A DNA stretch of 64,000 bases from Gaiella sp038230035 (GCA_038230035.1 JBBRNX010000012.1:30704-94703); one strand, 5' to 3'. Counted from the stretch's first letter, positions 7,229 to 15,489 are shown. Program-made: numbers and translations. The notes: a model not told the origin generated them from the sequence alone.

Positions 7229-9274
7229 CTAATCGGGCACGTAGGCGACGCGGGTCGAGCCGACGAGCCCTTCTGTCACGAGGTCGTACGTGCATGGTTT
7301 CGTCCCGTCGACGTAGAACGGTGCGGGGATTCGCTCCGTCACCGCCGACTGTGAGGGGAGCGCGAACGTCCGTCGGTTGGCGCCGTTGACGTAGGAGTAG
7401 ATCGGCGCCCCGGACTTGCCGAGCAGGGTGATCTCGAGCCGGCCGGGCCGGCAGCCGTAGACGACGATCCGCGCCTTGTTGATGAAGTCGCCGTTCGGGA
7501 GGAAGCCGGACGTCAAAGCCGTCTCGACACGAAGCGGCCCGTCGACGCGCCAGAGCGTGAGTCCGTAGTTCTTACTCGTTCCGGCAGCGAGTTGTGTCAA
7601 CGGCGTCCCGTCGAACGTCAAGGTCGAGGGTGCGACGATGCCTTGGCGGTCGAGCCGCGCCCCGCGGCGGTCTAGCAGGCTGCCGTCGCCTGCGATGGTC
7701 ACGGCCTGTGAGCCTGGAGGGAACGACGCTGGGACTCCCCGCAAGCGGAGCCCATCGACGATGCTCCGATTCCAGAAGAACGTTCTCGCCACGGTCGGCG
7801 CCGGTCTGTCGCCGGTGTCGAGCAACGTCACGTTCCGTTCGCCAGTCGCGTCGACCCAGCGCGGGTCCCCGTCCCCGATTGCAGCACGCTGCTCGGTGCG
7901 AGAGGCGTGCCGTATCTCCTGCGTTGCCAGCACCGACAGCGCAACTAGTCCGGCACCGAGCGTTGCCAGCCCGGCCGGGAGGAGCCGGCGCGGGAGGAGA
8001 ACGAAGAGGACCGATGCGAGAATCGCAGTTGCGAGGAGACCAATCCTCGCCGCGGGCGCGTGCCCGTGCTGTAGCAGGCGTGCGAGAGCGACGGTCGAGA
8101 ATCCGTCGTAGGGGGCGAGCGGCGACGCCAGCGTCCGGATCGGGATGAACGCGAGCAGAGCGACGATTGCCCCGCCGGCTCCGATGAGCAGCACGCGTGG
8201 CCTCGGCCCGCCACGCTCGAGCCACAGCGCGTAGGCGATGAAGAGCGGCGGCGCAGCGGTCGCCAGATAGCGCTCGGAGACATGCCCGAGATGTGCGGCC
8301 GCGAAGGCGCCGACCTCGCACACGAGCAGCACGACGTACGCCGACGTGGCGGCGAGGAACGACTGCACAGCCGGATCGAACTCACGCCCGCGGAGAGCGC
8401 CGTGAACCAGCACGACAGTCGCGAGCACCGGTAACCCGAGGGTCAGAACGGCGACGTCCGCGGCATGCCAGAGAACGCTCGTCGCGATGTGTCCAGCAGA
8501 GACCGACGAGGCGGTAGCCCCGAGCGTTCCGTAGGCGCCGAGCAGATCCTGCCACGAGATTCCCGGGCCGAACGTCAGCCGCCAGGCGATGGCAACGACG
8601 ACGACGACGAGCCCGGCTCCGACGAACGGGGCCAGCCGACGGAGCGTGCGGGTCGAACGCGCGAACCAGGCATGGAGGAGCGCTGCGAGGAGGAACGTCG
8701 GAAGGAGCACGAGCGCCTGTAGGCGGACAGCGCTGACGACCGTCACTGCCAGCAGGAACTCGCCCTGGCGGAGCGCTGTCGGCTCGTCGAGCGTCCGTGC
8801 CATTGCCACGAGACTGACGACGGCGACCGGGTAGAACAGCGCCTCGCTCATCATCAGCCCCGAGTAGGCGAGCGTCGGCACGAGCACCGTCAGCGTTGCC
8901 GCGGCCAGCGCCAGCCGCGGTGCCACGAGGCGTCGCGCCCACAGAAACACGGGGACTGCGGTGAGGGACATGACTACCGCCTGCATCGCCTGGATGACCT
9001 CGATCGATCGCCTCGTGTCCTTCAGCAGCATCGGCGCGCCGATCAACGCCGGGTAGAGCAGGCTGTAGTAGGGAGTTGGCGCGTTCCGAACGGTCAGGGT
9101 GCCGTGGAGCCAGAGCGACCGCCCGATCAGCGCGTACAGCATCTCGTCGGGTGCGATCCAGGGAACCGTGAACGTCCGTGCGGCCGCGAAGCGGGCGAAC
9201 GCCGAGACAACGATCAGCGACGTCAGAGCGAGACTCCAGCGTCGCCGTACGAAACGATCCAACACGGCGGGCAC
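7229..9274 (-). CDS. GT39/ArnT-like polytopic membrane glycosyltransferase
   Basis: A 681-aa protein with about ten or more hydrophobic helices in residues 15-460 and a soluble C-terminal part. The acidic pair D43-E44 in PWIAPDEMLYALIG sits in the first extracytoplasmic loop, where GT39/GT83-type enzymes keep their catalytic or metal-binding residues. These enzymes move sugars from polyprenyl-phosphate donors onto proteins, lipids or glycans outside the membrane. The C-terminal domain (about 470-681) is beta-rich and probably extracytoplasmic. It seems monocistronic. Family placement rests on topology and the DE motif, so the exact GT family is open. Confidence 0.7.
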   Translation of the reverse strand: MPAVLDRFVRRRWSLALTSLIVVSAFARFAAARTFTVPWIAPDEMLYALIGRSLWLHGTLTVRNAPTPYYSLLYPALIGAPMLLKDTRRSIEVIQAMQAVVMSLTAVPVFLWARRLVAPRLALAAATLTVLVPTLAYSGLMMSEALFYPVAVVSLVAMARTLDEPTALRQGEFLLAVTVVSAVRLQALVLLPTFLLAALLHAWFARSTRTLRRLAPFVGAGLVVVVVAIAWRLTFGPGISWQDLLGAYGTLGATASSVSAGHIATSVLWHAADVAVLTLGLPVLATVVLVHGALRGREFDPAVQSFLAATSAYVVLLVCEVGAFAAAHLGHVSERYLATAAPPLFIAYALWLERGGPRPRVLLIGAGGAIVALLAFIPIRTLASPLAPYDGFSTVALARLLQHGHAPAARIGLLATAILASVLFVLLPRRLLPAGLATLGAGLVALSVLATQEIRHASRTEQRAAIGDGDPRWVDATGERNVTLLDTGDRPAPTVARTFFWNRSIVDGLRLRGVPASFPPGSQAVTIAGDGSLLDRRGARLDRQGIVAPSTLTFDGTPLTQLAAGTSKNYGLTLWRVDGPLRVETALTSGFLPNGDFINKARIVVYGCRPGRLEITLLGKSGAPIYSYVNGANRRTFALPSQSAVTERIPAPFYVDGTKPCTYDLVTEGLVGSTRVAYVPD

Positions 9275-9301
9275 ATCGTTTCATGCCCTCGTTATGCTCT
9301 G

Positions 9302-9752
9302 TCAGCGCGCCCACCGCGCCCAGTCCGCCCGATTGTCTTCGACCGGGGAGGCCGACGCTCCTGCCATCTCAGCGTGCCTGCCGAACATGCACGACTTTGC
9401 ACTGATGGGCTCGAACTCGATCAATCCGGCGAATTGCCTGCTCAGCTCGCGGAACTCTGAGGTTCGCTGCATCCTCGCCAGATGCTGAGCCACGAACCGC
9501 TGACGCTGCTCCTCGGTGATCCCAGGTGCCGATGGACCGCGATCAATGCACCGAAGCCACCAAGCTCACGCGTGAAGCGGTCAGGCCCGCCGAAAGACTC
9601 GGCCGTGAACGCCGTCAGGTGATCGACGTGCTGAGGTTGTCCCATGCCGAACAGAGGCACGAGCAGTATTCGGCCAGGACGCTCGCGTAGAAGATGTCCT
9701 CGAGGCGGTGGATGGCCTCTTCGCCACCGGCATGCTCATAGAGCCACGGCAT
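9302..9752 (-). pseudogene. Truncated hemoglobin (group II-like), two frameshifts
   Basis: Three frames together spell a truncated globin of about 150 residues: MPWLYEHAGGEEAIHRLEDI from the ATG at 9752, then VPLFGMGQPQHVDHLTAF and GGPDRFTRELGGF, then ITEEQRQRFVAQHL and FEFRELSRQFAG-like helix H sequence. The first break lies near 9660-9668 and the second in a CCC run at 9521-9523; each is repaired by adding one base, and 451 nt plus 2 equals 151 codons. The proximal histidine would be the H of the PQHVDHL-ITEEQ region (VHRHLG). Group II globins bind O2 or NO. Real decay and assembly indels cannot be told apart here. Confidence 0.7.
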
Positions 9753-9774
9753 CCGTCCAACGGTAGCTGCCGGG

Positions 9775-10206
9775 CTAGTGCGCCGGCGGCTCCCAGCCTT
9801 CGAGGACCGGCGCGTGGTAGTCCGTCCCGACCGTCTTCGAGCCGGGGACCCACGGGCCGAGCTCGGGCTGGGGAAACTTCGTGTGCTTCTCCTTCAGCTG
9901 GATCCCGAAGGAGTTCCCTGAGGTGAGGTGTTTGATCAGCACCTTGCGCGCGATCTCGGTCTCGCGGCCCGCCGGGATCTGGAAGTAGATCTTGAGGAAC
10001 GAGTTCGAGTAGCGGTCGAAGACAGCGGGCGTGCCTTCCTCCATCAGCAGCTCGATGTCCTCCAGCCAGTTGATGTCCTGGCCGGGGGTCGCGGCGTCGA
10101 GGTCGACGTCGTCCAATAGCGCGATGTCCTCTTGGTACGGGAAGCGGTGGCCGGCCAAGAACTCCGCGTCGACCGACTGAATCTTCTCCGGTTCGCTGTA
10201 TGCCAT
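9775..10206 (-). CDS. Unrecognised 143-aa protein, last gene of the glutamate-synthase-like operon
   Basis: I do not recognise the family. The protein starts MAYSEPEKIQSVDAEFLAGH one base after the stop of the FMN subunit gene, so it is co-translated with it. It is soluble, acidic in its first 70 residues (DDVDLDAATPGQDINWLEDI), and has a compact predicted alpha/beta core (FLKIYFQIPAGRETEIARKV, then SFGIQLKEKHTKFP). No cysteines, signal or membrane segment are present. The position suggests an accessory, assembly or regulatory subunit for the synthase; that is inference only. Confidence 0.7.
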   Translation of the reverse strand: MAYSEPEKIQSVDAEFLAGHRFPYQEDIALLDDVDLDAATPGQDINWLEDIELLMEEGTPAVFDRYSNSFLKIYFQIPAGRETEIARKVLIKHLTSGNSFGIQLKEKHTKFPQPELGPWVPGSKTVGTDYHAPVLEGWEPPAH

Positions 10207-10207
10207 G

Positions 10208-11644
10208 TCAGTCACCGGCTGGAACCTCCGCGTGCGTCGGCAGGTAGTCGACCGGGAACTCCAGGTGCTTCTCCAGCATCCGCTCGATCTTCGCCAGCGT
10301 CCGCTCCTCGCTGACACCGGGGATCCAACTCGTGCCGGCGAGAGGCACCTTCGCCATCGCCGCGGCCTCGACCGTTAGCGCGCAGAGATCCTCCGGCTCG
10401 AGCGAGTGGATGTTCGTCTTGCCGCACGCGCGCGCGAGCATCTGCACCTCGAGCGTCAGCGTGTGCAGGAAGTTGTAGACGCGCTCGGCGGCTTCTTCGA
10501 CGACGAGGCGCTTGCGCAGCTCGGGATCCTGCGTCGTGATACCGACCGGGCAGCGGCCCGTGTGGCAGTGATAGCACTTACCGGCGGGGACGCCGACGGT
10601 GCCTTCGTAGTCGGTGACGCCCTCGATCTCCTTGTTGCAGTTCAGTGCCATGAGCGCTGAGTGGCCGATCGCGACCGCCTTCGCGCCGAGCGCAATGCAC
10701 TTTGCGATGTCGCCGCCGTTGCGGATGCCGCCCGCGACGACGAGGTCGATCTCGTCGGCGAGGCCGACGTCCTCGAGCGCGCGCCGCGCTTCCGGGATCG
10801 CCGCCATCAGCGGGATGCCCGTCTCCTCGGTCGCGATGTGCGGCCCCGCGCCGGTGCTCCCCTCGGCACCGTCCAGGTAGATGATGTCGGGGCCGCACTT
10901 GGCGGCCATCCGAACGTCGTCGTACACGCGCGCGGCGCCGAGCTTGAGCTGGATCGGAATGCGGTAGTCGGTCGCCTCGCGGATCTCCTGGATCTTCAGC
11001 GAAAGATCGTCCGGGCCGAGCCAGTCCGGGTGCCGTGCCGGCGAGCGCTGGTCGATCCCGGCCGGGAGCGAGCGCATCTCGGCGACCTGCTCGGTCACCT
11101 TCTGCCCCATCAGGTGGCCGCCGAGCCCGACCTTGCAGCCCTGGCCGATGAAGAACTCGCAGGCGTCCGCGAGCATCAGATGGTGCGGGTTGAACCCGTA
11201 CCGGCTCTGGATGCACTGGTAGTACCACTTCGTCGAGTGGTCGCGCTCCGGCGGGATCATCCCGCCTTCGCCCGAGCAGGTCGCCGTGCCCGCCATCGAC
11301 GCGCCCTTTGCGAGCGCCATCTTGGCCTCGAGCGACAGTGCCCCGAAGGACATGCCCGTGATGTAGACCGGGATGTCGAGCTCGATCGGGTTCTTCGCGA
11401 AGCGCGCGCCGAGCACAGTCTTCGTCACACACTTCTCGCGATAGCCCTCGATCACGAAGCGCGTCAGTGTGCCCGGCATGAACATCAGCTCGTCCCAGTG
11501 CGGAATCGGCTTGAACATCGAGAAGCCGCGCATGCGGTAGCGGCCGAGCTCGGCCTTCATGTGGATGTCGTTGATGACCTCCGGCGTGAAGATCTTGCTG
11601 TGCCCGAGGACGGTCTTGTTGGTGGGTGCTGTCTCGTCGGCCAA
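10208..11644 (-). CDS. glxD: FMN/Fe-S glutamate-synthase-like subunit (N-methylglutamate synthase MgsC / GlxD type)
   Basis: A 478-aa FMN-binding (beta/alpha)8 domain of the glutamate synthase central type: IPVYITGMSFGALSLEAKMA, the QLKLGAARVYDD and IIYLDGAEGSTGAGP loops, LVVAGGIRNGGDIAKCIALG. The cysteine set C357-x2-C360-x4-C365 (GKCYHCHTGRCPVG) matches the 3Fe-4S site of glutamate synthases. The start is a TTG at 11644 with AAGGAG six bases before it; no ATG fits. Stand-alone subunits of this kind act with a GXGXG and a class II amidotransferase subunit, as in N-methylglutamate synthase (glutamate plus methylamine to N-methylglutamate) or GlxBCD. Both partners are the next genes upstream. 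The exact substrate is not provable from sequence. Confidence 0.85.
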   Translation of the reverse strand: MADETAPTNKTVLGHSKIFTPEVINDIHMKAELGRYRMRGFSMFKPIPHWDELMFMPGTLTRFVIEGYREKCVTKTVLGARFAKNPIELDIPVYITGMSFGALSLEAKMALAKGASMAGTATCSGEGGMIPPERDHSTKWYYQCIQSRYGFNPHHLMLADACEFFIGQGCKVGLGGHLMGQKVTEQVAEMRSLPAGIDQRSPARHPDWLGPDDLSLKIQEIREATDYRIPIQLKLGAARVYDDVRMAAKCGPDIIYLDGAEGSTGAGPHIATEETGIPLMAAIPEARRALEDVGLADEIDLVVAGGIRNGGDIAKCIALGAKAVAIGHSALMALNCNKEIEGVTDYEGTVGVPAGKCYHCHTGRCPVGITTQDPELRKRLVVEEAAERVYNFLHTLTLEVQMLARACGKTNIHSLEPEDLCALTVEAAAMAKVPLAGTSWIPGVSEERTLAKIERMLEKHLEFPVDYLPTHAEVPAGD

Positions 11645-11660
11645 GATTGCTCCTTCGCGC

Positions 11661-11680
11661 GGGCGAGGCAAGCCTCGCCC
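11661..11680. repeat. Perfect 9-bp inverted repeat, family A (GGGCGAGGC..GCCTCGCCC)
   Basis: GGGCGAGGC and its exact complement are separated by two bases, between the duplicated glxC tail and the glxD start. The same motif recurs in other spacers of this window (13561-13580, 25691-25716, an imperfect copy at 38131-38152). Confidence 0.85.
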
Positions 11681-11692
11681 CTACGGGGTGGG

Positions 11693-11731
11693 TCACAGAA
11701 CCAGTTTGCGCTCCGAGGGTTCGAGGTTGTC
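11693..11731 (-). pseudogene. Second, diverged copy of the glxC 3' end
   Basis: On the minus strand this stretch encodes DNLEPSERKLVL plus a stop, exactly the last twelve residues of the GXGXG-subunit gene just upstream (11773-11811). The two DNA copies differ at about six codons, nearly all synonymous (for example GAA/GAG, TCC/TCG, CGG/CGC, AAG/AAA). That pattern implies it comes from a separately evolved homologous gene rather than a fresh slip duplication. Each copy is followed by its own hairpin repeat. It is probably a remnant of a second glxC-like gene or a recombination scar. Confidence 0.75.
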
Positions 11732-11737
11732 GCATAG

Positions 11738-11757
11738 GGGCCGGACTCGTCCGGCCC
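11738..11757. repeat. Hairpin repeat GGGCCGGA-CTCG-TCCGGCCC
   Basis: A perfect 8-bp stem with a 4-base loop, just after the glxC stop on the minus strand and before the duplicated tail. It could act as a weak terminator or processing site within the operon. Confidence 0.75.
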
Positions 11758-11772
11758 TTCGGGTGCGCGTCA

Positions 11773-12564
11773 TCAGAGAACCAGCTTCCGTTCGGAGGGT
11801 TCGAGGTTGTCGTAGTTGTAGAGCTTCTTGCCGCAGACGAACTTCTGCAGCTCCGGCGGCGCACCCAGCTCGTAGATGCGGAACTTGCGCTCGATGAACT
11901 CGGTATCGGCGTCGGTCCATTCGCCTGGCACGCAGTCGATCCCGAGCGAGCGCACCTTGCCGCCGATGTAGATCGTCCCGTCGTACATCGAGTCGCCGAG
12001 GCCGTGGCCGACGTCGCCGCAGATGATCTGGCGGCCACGCTGCATCATGAAGCCGTTCATCGAGCCGGCCGAGCCGAGCACGATGATCGTGCCGCCCTTC
12101 TGGTCGATACCGCTGCGCGCGCCGACGCGACCCTTCACGACGAGGTCGCCGCCGCGCATCGCAGCACCCGTGAGCGAGCCAGCGTTGCCCTCGATCACGA
12201 CCACGCCGGACATCATGTTCTCGCACGACGACCAGCCCACGCGACCTGTGATGTGCACCTCGGGCCCGTCGATGATGCCGCAGCCGAAGTAGCCGAGGCT
12301 GCCCTCGAAGGTGATCTTGCAGCGCGTGAGGATGCCGACGCCGAGCGAGTGCTTCGAGCCGGGGTTCTTCACGGTGACATCCGTCAGGCGCTCTTCGTAG
12401 AGAAGCCGGCGCAGCTCGAGGTTGATCTGGCGCGTCGTCAGGTCGTGCGCGTCGAAGACGGCGCTCTCGCCGTCGATCTCTGCGACGCGAGGCGCCTCGG
12501 CATTGGGCTCGGCCAGCCCGCGCGCGTCGTACGAGATCGAATGCTCTCCCGCTAGCGCTGCCAC
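11773..12564 (-). CDS. glxC: GXGXG-domain subunit (N-methylglutamate synthase MgsB / GlxC type)
   Basis: A 263-aa right-handed beta-helix domain with the repeating G-x-x-G-x-x-x-G pattern of the glutamate synthase C-terminal (GXGXG) domain: ITFEGSLGYFGCGIIDGPE, VVVIEGNAGSLTGAAMRGGD, IIVLGSAGSMNGFMMQRG, IICGDVGHGLGDSMYDG. The GTG at 12564 is chosen; it overlaps the end of the amidotransferase gene by 13 nt, and longer upstream frame is a shadow. The subunit is structural, bridging the amidotransferase and FMN subunits. A diverged second copy of its last 39 bases lies downstream at 11693-11731. Confidence 0.85.
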   Translation of the reverse strand: MAALAGEHSISYDARGLAEPNAEAPRVAEIDGESAVFDAHDLTTRQINLELRRLLYEERLTDVTVKNPGSKHSLGVGILTRCKITFEGSLGYFGCGIIDGPEVHITGRVGWSSCENMMSGVVVIEGNAGSLTGAAMRGGDLVVKGRVGARSGIDQKGGTIIVLGSAGSMNGFMMQRGRQIICGDVGHGLGDSMYDGTIYIGGKVRSLGIDCVPGEWTDADTEFIERKFRIYELGAPPELQKFVCGKKLYNYDNLEPSERKLVL

Positions 12565-13487
12565 ACCAGCACCTCCCCTTCGTACGGGTCGTAGGTGTCG
12601 ATCTCGCGGTCTAGCACGGCGCGGATTGCGATCTCCTCTGACGCCAGGGCCACGATCTCGTCCGATTCGTAGAGCACGAGTGGCTTGGCGGCCATCTCGT
12701 CCTTTGCGACACCGAGCGCGTCGCCGGTCACGCAGATGTAGGTGAAGACGCCGTCGAGCTCCTCGAGCGACTGGCGCATCGCGTCCTCGAGCGACGCGCC
12801 CTCGCTCATTTGCTGCGCGAGGTAGACGGCGATGATCTCCGAGTCGCATTCGGATTGGAAGCGGTGCCCGGAGCGCTCGAGTCGGCGCTTCCAATGGAAG
12901 TAGTTCGTCAGCTGGCCGTTGTGGACGACCGCGATGTCGGAGAACGGGTAGGCCCAGTACGGGTGCGCGCCCGAGATGTCGACGTCCGACTCGGTCGCCA
13001 TGCGGACGTGCCCGATCGCGTGCGTGCCGCTGAAGTCATCGAGGTGGTACTCGCTGCAAACCTGCTCCGCGTCACCGAGGTCCTTGATGATCTCCAGCGA
13101 ATGCCCGAGCGAGAGCACCTCGCAATCGGGGATGTCCTCGACGTAGTCGGCGAGCGTCTTCAGGTCACCGGAGTAGTCGAGCGAGACGCGGAACGCGTAC
13201 TCGGTCTCTTCTTCGATCGATCGGACCGTTGCGTTGAGCGAGTGGAGCCGGCGCTCGACTTCGGCGCGATGACGCTTGAGCGTGTCCGCGTACTCGAAAT
13301 CGCGCGGCGTGTTCGCATCGGCGAGCTTGTAGCGCATCACGATCTCGCCGTTCGCCGGCGTGCCGTACAGCGCGTACCCCGTCGAGTCCGGCCCGCGGTG
13401 CTTCATCGACTGCAGCATCCGCGTCATCTCGTCGCCGATCTGATGCGGTGCCCCGTCCCGGTAGATGATCCCTGCGATACCGCACAT
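12552..13487 (-). CDS. glxB: Class II glutamine amidotransferase subunit (MgsA / GlxB type)
   Basis: A 311-aa Ntn-type amidotransferase with Cys2 as nucleophile (MCGIAGIIYRDG) and the glutamine-site motifs MKHRGPDSTGYALYG, AIGHVRMATESD and VVHNGQLTNYFHWK. It lacks any synthetase domain, which separates it from asparagine synthase and GlmS. With the GXGXG and FMN subunits downstream it reconstitutes a split glutamate-synthase-like enzyme. In N-methylglutamate synthase, ammonia or methylamine is supplied through such a subunit. It overlaps glxC by 13 nt and follows the ligase gene after a 104-nt spacer holding two hairpin repeats. Confidence 0.85.
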   Translation of the reverse strand: MCGIAGIIYRDGAPHQIGDEMTRMLQSMKHRGPDSTGYALYGTPANGEIVMRYKLADANTPRDFEYADTLKRHRAEVERRLHSLNATVRSIEEETEYAFRVSLDYSGDLKTLADYVEDIPDCEVLSLGHSLEIIKDLGDAEQVCSEYHLDDFSGTHAIGHVRMATESDVDISGAHPYWAYPFSDIAVVHNGQLTNYFHWKRRLERSGHRFQSECDSEIIAVYLAQQMSEGASLEDAMRQSLEELDGVFTYICVTGDALGVAKDEMAAKPLVLYESDEIVALASEEIAIRAVLDREIDTYDPYEGEVLVWQR

Positions 13488-13507
13488 GTCAGATCTCTCG
13501 TGGGGCG

Positions 13508-13580
13508 AGGGCGAGGCCAGCCTCGGCCCTACGCGAATAGGGATTCCCGGTTGTCGTAGGGGCGAGGCTCGCCTCGCCCT
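13508..13580. repeat. Two family A hairpin repeats in the ligase-glxB spacer
   Basis: 13561-13580 is GGGCGAGGC, two bases, then its exact complement, preceded by TAG. An imperfect relative lies at about 13508-13531. Both fall between the ligase gene stop and the glxB start on the minus strand, so they may form mRNA hairpins that set relative expression. Confidence 0.75.
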
Positions 13581-13591
13581 GCAACGCCCGC

Positions 13592-14989
13592 CTATGGAAG
13601 AACATCGAGGTACTCATTCACGTCCCAGTCGGTGACGGTGGCGCAGAAACGCTCCCACTCGTCGCGCTTGTAGTGCATGAAGACACGGTACATCTCGCCG
13701 GTGAGCGCGCTCTTCACCACCTCGTCAGCCTCGAGCGCGTCGAGCGCGTCGCCGAAGGTCATCGGGATCTTCTTCACCTGCTTGCCGGCTTCCATCGCGG
13801 CGTAGATGTTCCGCTCCTCGGGCTCGCCCGGGTCGAGCTTGCGCTCGATGCCGTCCTCCATCGCCTTGATCAGCGCGGCCATCGAGAGATACGGGTTGAC
13901 CGCGGAGTCGACCGAGCGGTACTCGAAGCGACCCGGCGCGGAGACTCGCAGCGCGGTCGTCCGGTTCTGGTAGCCCCAGTCGGCGAAGACCGGCGCCCAA
14001 AAGCCCGTGTCCCAGAGGCGCCGGTACGAGTTCACGGTCGGCGATGAGATCGCTGTCAGAGCGCCGAGGTGCTCGAGGATGCCGCCGATCGCCCACAAGC
14101 CGACCTGGCCCGGCTTCTGCGAGTCGTCGCCGTCCGGTAGGAAGACGTTCTCGTCGCCGCGCCAGAGCGAGATGTTGTGGTGGCAGCCGTTCGCCGAGAC
14201 GCCCATGAACGGTTTCGGCATGAAGCACGGGAAGACGTTGAGCTCACGGCCGACCTGGCGGCAGATCTGGCGGAAGGTGGAGAGGTTGTCGGCGGTCTGC
14301 TCGGCGCGGTCGAACTGGAAGTTCAACTCAATTTGACCTGGTGCGTCCTCGTGGTCGCCCTGGATCATGTCGAGCCCGAGCGCCTGCCCGTACTCGATCA
14401 CCTTGTGGATGATCGGCTGCAGCTCGGAGAACTGGTCAATGTGGTAGCAGTAGGGCTTCGTGACGCCGCTGACGTCGGGCGTTCCGTCCGGCTTCAGGTT
14501 GAGCCACATCATCTCGGGCTCGGTGCCGGCGCGCAGGTGGAGGCCGTGCTTCTTCTCGAACGCGGCCTGGATCTGCTTCAGGTTGCTGCGGCAGTCGGAG
14601 GTGAGGAACGCGCCGGGCTTCTCGCGCTCCTCGCGGTTGCGGAAGCAGGTGCACCAGACGCGCGCGACCTTCGAGTCCCAGGGGAGCACCTCGAAGGTCT
14701 CCGGCTCGGGCAGTCCGACCAGCTCCGCCGCCTCAGGGCCGTAGCCGATGTACTCGCCGTGGCGGTCCGTGAACAGGTTCGCCGTCGAGCCGTAGACGAG
14801 CTGGAAGCCTTTCGCGGCCATACTCTCCCAGTGCGCCGCAGGCACGCCCTTGCCCATGATCCGGCCGGTGACGGAGATGAACTGGTAGTAGATGTACGTG
14901 ACGCCCTCGGCGTCGATCCGCCTGCGTACATCAGCGATCCTGTCGGCCCTTCCCTCTGCTGCGACGAAGCGCTCGAGATCGGTCGCCAC
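13592..14989 (-). CDS. Glutamine-synthetase-family ligase (candidate gamma-glutamylmethylamide synthetase)
   Basis: A 465-aa enzyme of the glutamine synthetase fold: beta-grasp N-terminus (YIYYQFISVTGRIMGKGVP), the metal Glu motif AGTEPEMMWL, ANGCHHNISLW for the ATP/metal site, and FEYRSVDSAVNPYLSMAALI with the C-terminal ligand Glu-Arg. It is not the canonical dodecameric GSI in detail and resembles GlnT/GmaS-like members that ligate amines to glutamate. The GTG at 14989 is preceded by AGGAGG seven bases upstream. Its place at the head of a glxBCD-like operon favours methylamine as co-substrate (GmaS) over ammonia, but ammonia cannot be excluded. A promoter is proposed at 15027-15055. Confidence 0.8.
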   Translation of the reverse strand: MATDLERFVAAEGRADRIADVRRRIDAEGVTYIYYQFISVTGRIMGKGVPAAHWESMAAKGFQLVYGSTANLFTDRHGEYIGYGPEAAELVGLPEPETFEVLPWDSKVARVWCTCFRNREEREKPGAFLTSDCRSNLKQIQAAFEKKHGLHLRAGTEPEMMWLNLKPDGTPDVSGVTKPYCYHIDQFSELQPIIHKVIEYGQALGLDMIQGDHEDAPGQIELNFQFDRAEQTADNLSTFRQICRQVGRELNVFPCFMPKPFMGVSANGCHHNISLWRGDENVFLPDGDDSQKPGQVGLWAIGGILEHLGALTAISSPTVNSYRRLWDTGFWAPVFADWGYQNRTTALRVSAPGRFEYRSVDSAVNPYLSMAALIKAMEDGIERKLDPGEPEERNIYAAMEAGKQVKKIPMTFGDALDALEADEVVKSALTGEMYRVFMHYKRDEWERFCATVTDWDVNEYLDVLP

Positions 14990-15026
14990 TCCTGTTCCTC
15001 CTATTCGCGTTCGAGCTGGTAGCCGG

Positions 15027-15055
15027 TGTGTACGGGCTCCGCCCTGTCATGTCAA
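15027..15055 (-). promoter_or_regulatory. Sigma-70-like promoter for the ligase-glxBCD operon
   Basis: On the minus strand TTGACA (15050-15055), a 17-bp spacer, then TACACA (15027-15032) lies about 38 bases before the ligase start. The -35 is perfect and the -10 moderate. The rest of 14990-15233 shows no gene and no riboswitch I could recognise. Confidence 0.6.
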
Positions 15056-15233
15056 CCGGGAACCGTTTCTCGGAGGGGGGAACAACCCGGCTCCTCCTTC
15101 AGGATCACCTGTGGCTTCTCGCGGGCGCCGCCGGCTATTGGCGCCCCTGTGGCAGACCTCCGTGCGACCCCACCTGGTGCTCGGCTGGTTGGGACATCTT
15201 GCGTGACGAGTGCCGGCCAGGCATCCTCGATTG

Positions 15234-15380
15234 ATGGACGAAGAGCAGGGCATCTACCGCGGCGAGGTCACGTCGATCATGGTCGCACTCGCTGACATCA
15301 ATGCCGATAGGGGCAGAATTCTTGCGTTGCTCGACGACGACAAGGAGGACGAGGATGAAGAAGAGGAAACGGACGCCTGA
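15234..15380 (+). CDS. Small acidic 48-aa protein, unrecognised
   Basis: The ATG at 15234 opens a 48-residue frame, MDEEQGIYRGEVTSIMVALA continuing to a run of about fifteen Asp/Glu residues at the C-terminus. It begins after a spacer that carries the opposite-strand promoter. The middle (VTSIMVALADINADRGRILA) could form an amphipathic helix. Its end overlaps the next small frame. No family recognised. Confidence 0.45.
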   Translation: MDEEQGIYRGEVTSIMVALADINADRGRILALLDDDKEDEDEEEETDA

Positions 15381-15489
15381 CGAAGAGCGCCCGTCGCGCG
15401 AGTATCGCGAGACGCGCATCCGCGAGCTGCGCGGCCACGCCGAACGCATCCGGGTAGAGCTCGCGGCGAGGAAGAAGCAGACCTCGTAG
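15355..15489 (+). CDS. Small basic 44-aa protein, unrecognised
   Basis: The ATG at 15355 follows AAGGAGG with a 6-base gap, an excellent ribosome site that lies inside the preceding acidic frame. The product, MKKRKRTPDEERPSREYRET and on, is very basic and helical with no known domain. Because the SD and start of this gene are GA-rich, they force the acidic tail of the overlapping frame upstream; one of the two may be the only real gene. The strong SD favours this one. Confidence 0.45.
   Translation: MKKRKRTPDEERPSREYRETRIRELRGHAERIRVELAARKKQTS

Noticed and set aside
12552..13487. Asparagine synthase or GlmS
   Set aside because: Only the class II amidotransferase domain is present and the next two genes are glutamate-synthase-like subunits.
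14990..15233. Possible riboswitch (glycine or glutamine type) before the ligase gene
   Set aside because: The spacer has a good promoter close to the gene, leaving too short a leader, and I could not find conserved aptamer motifs.
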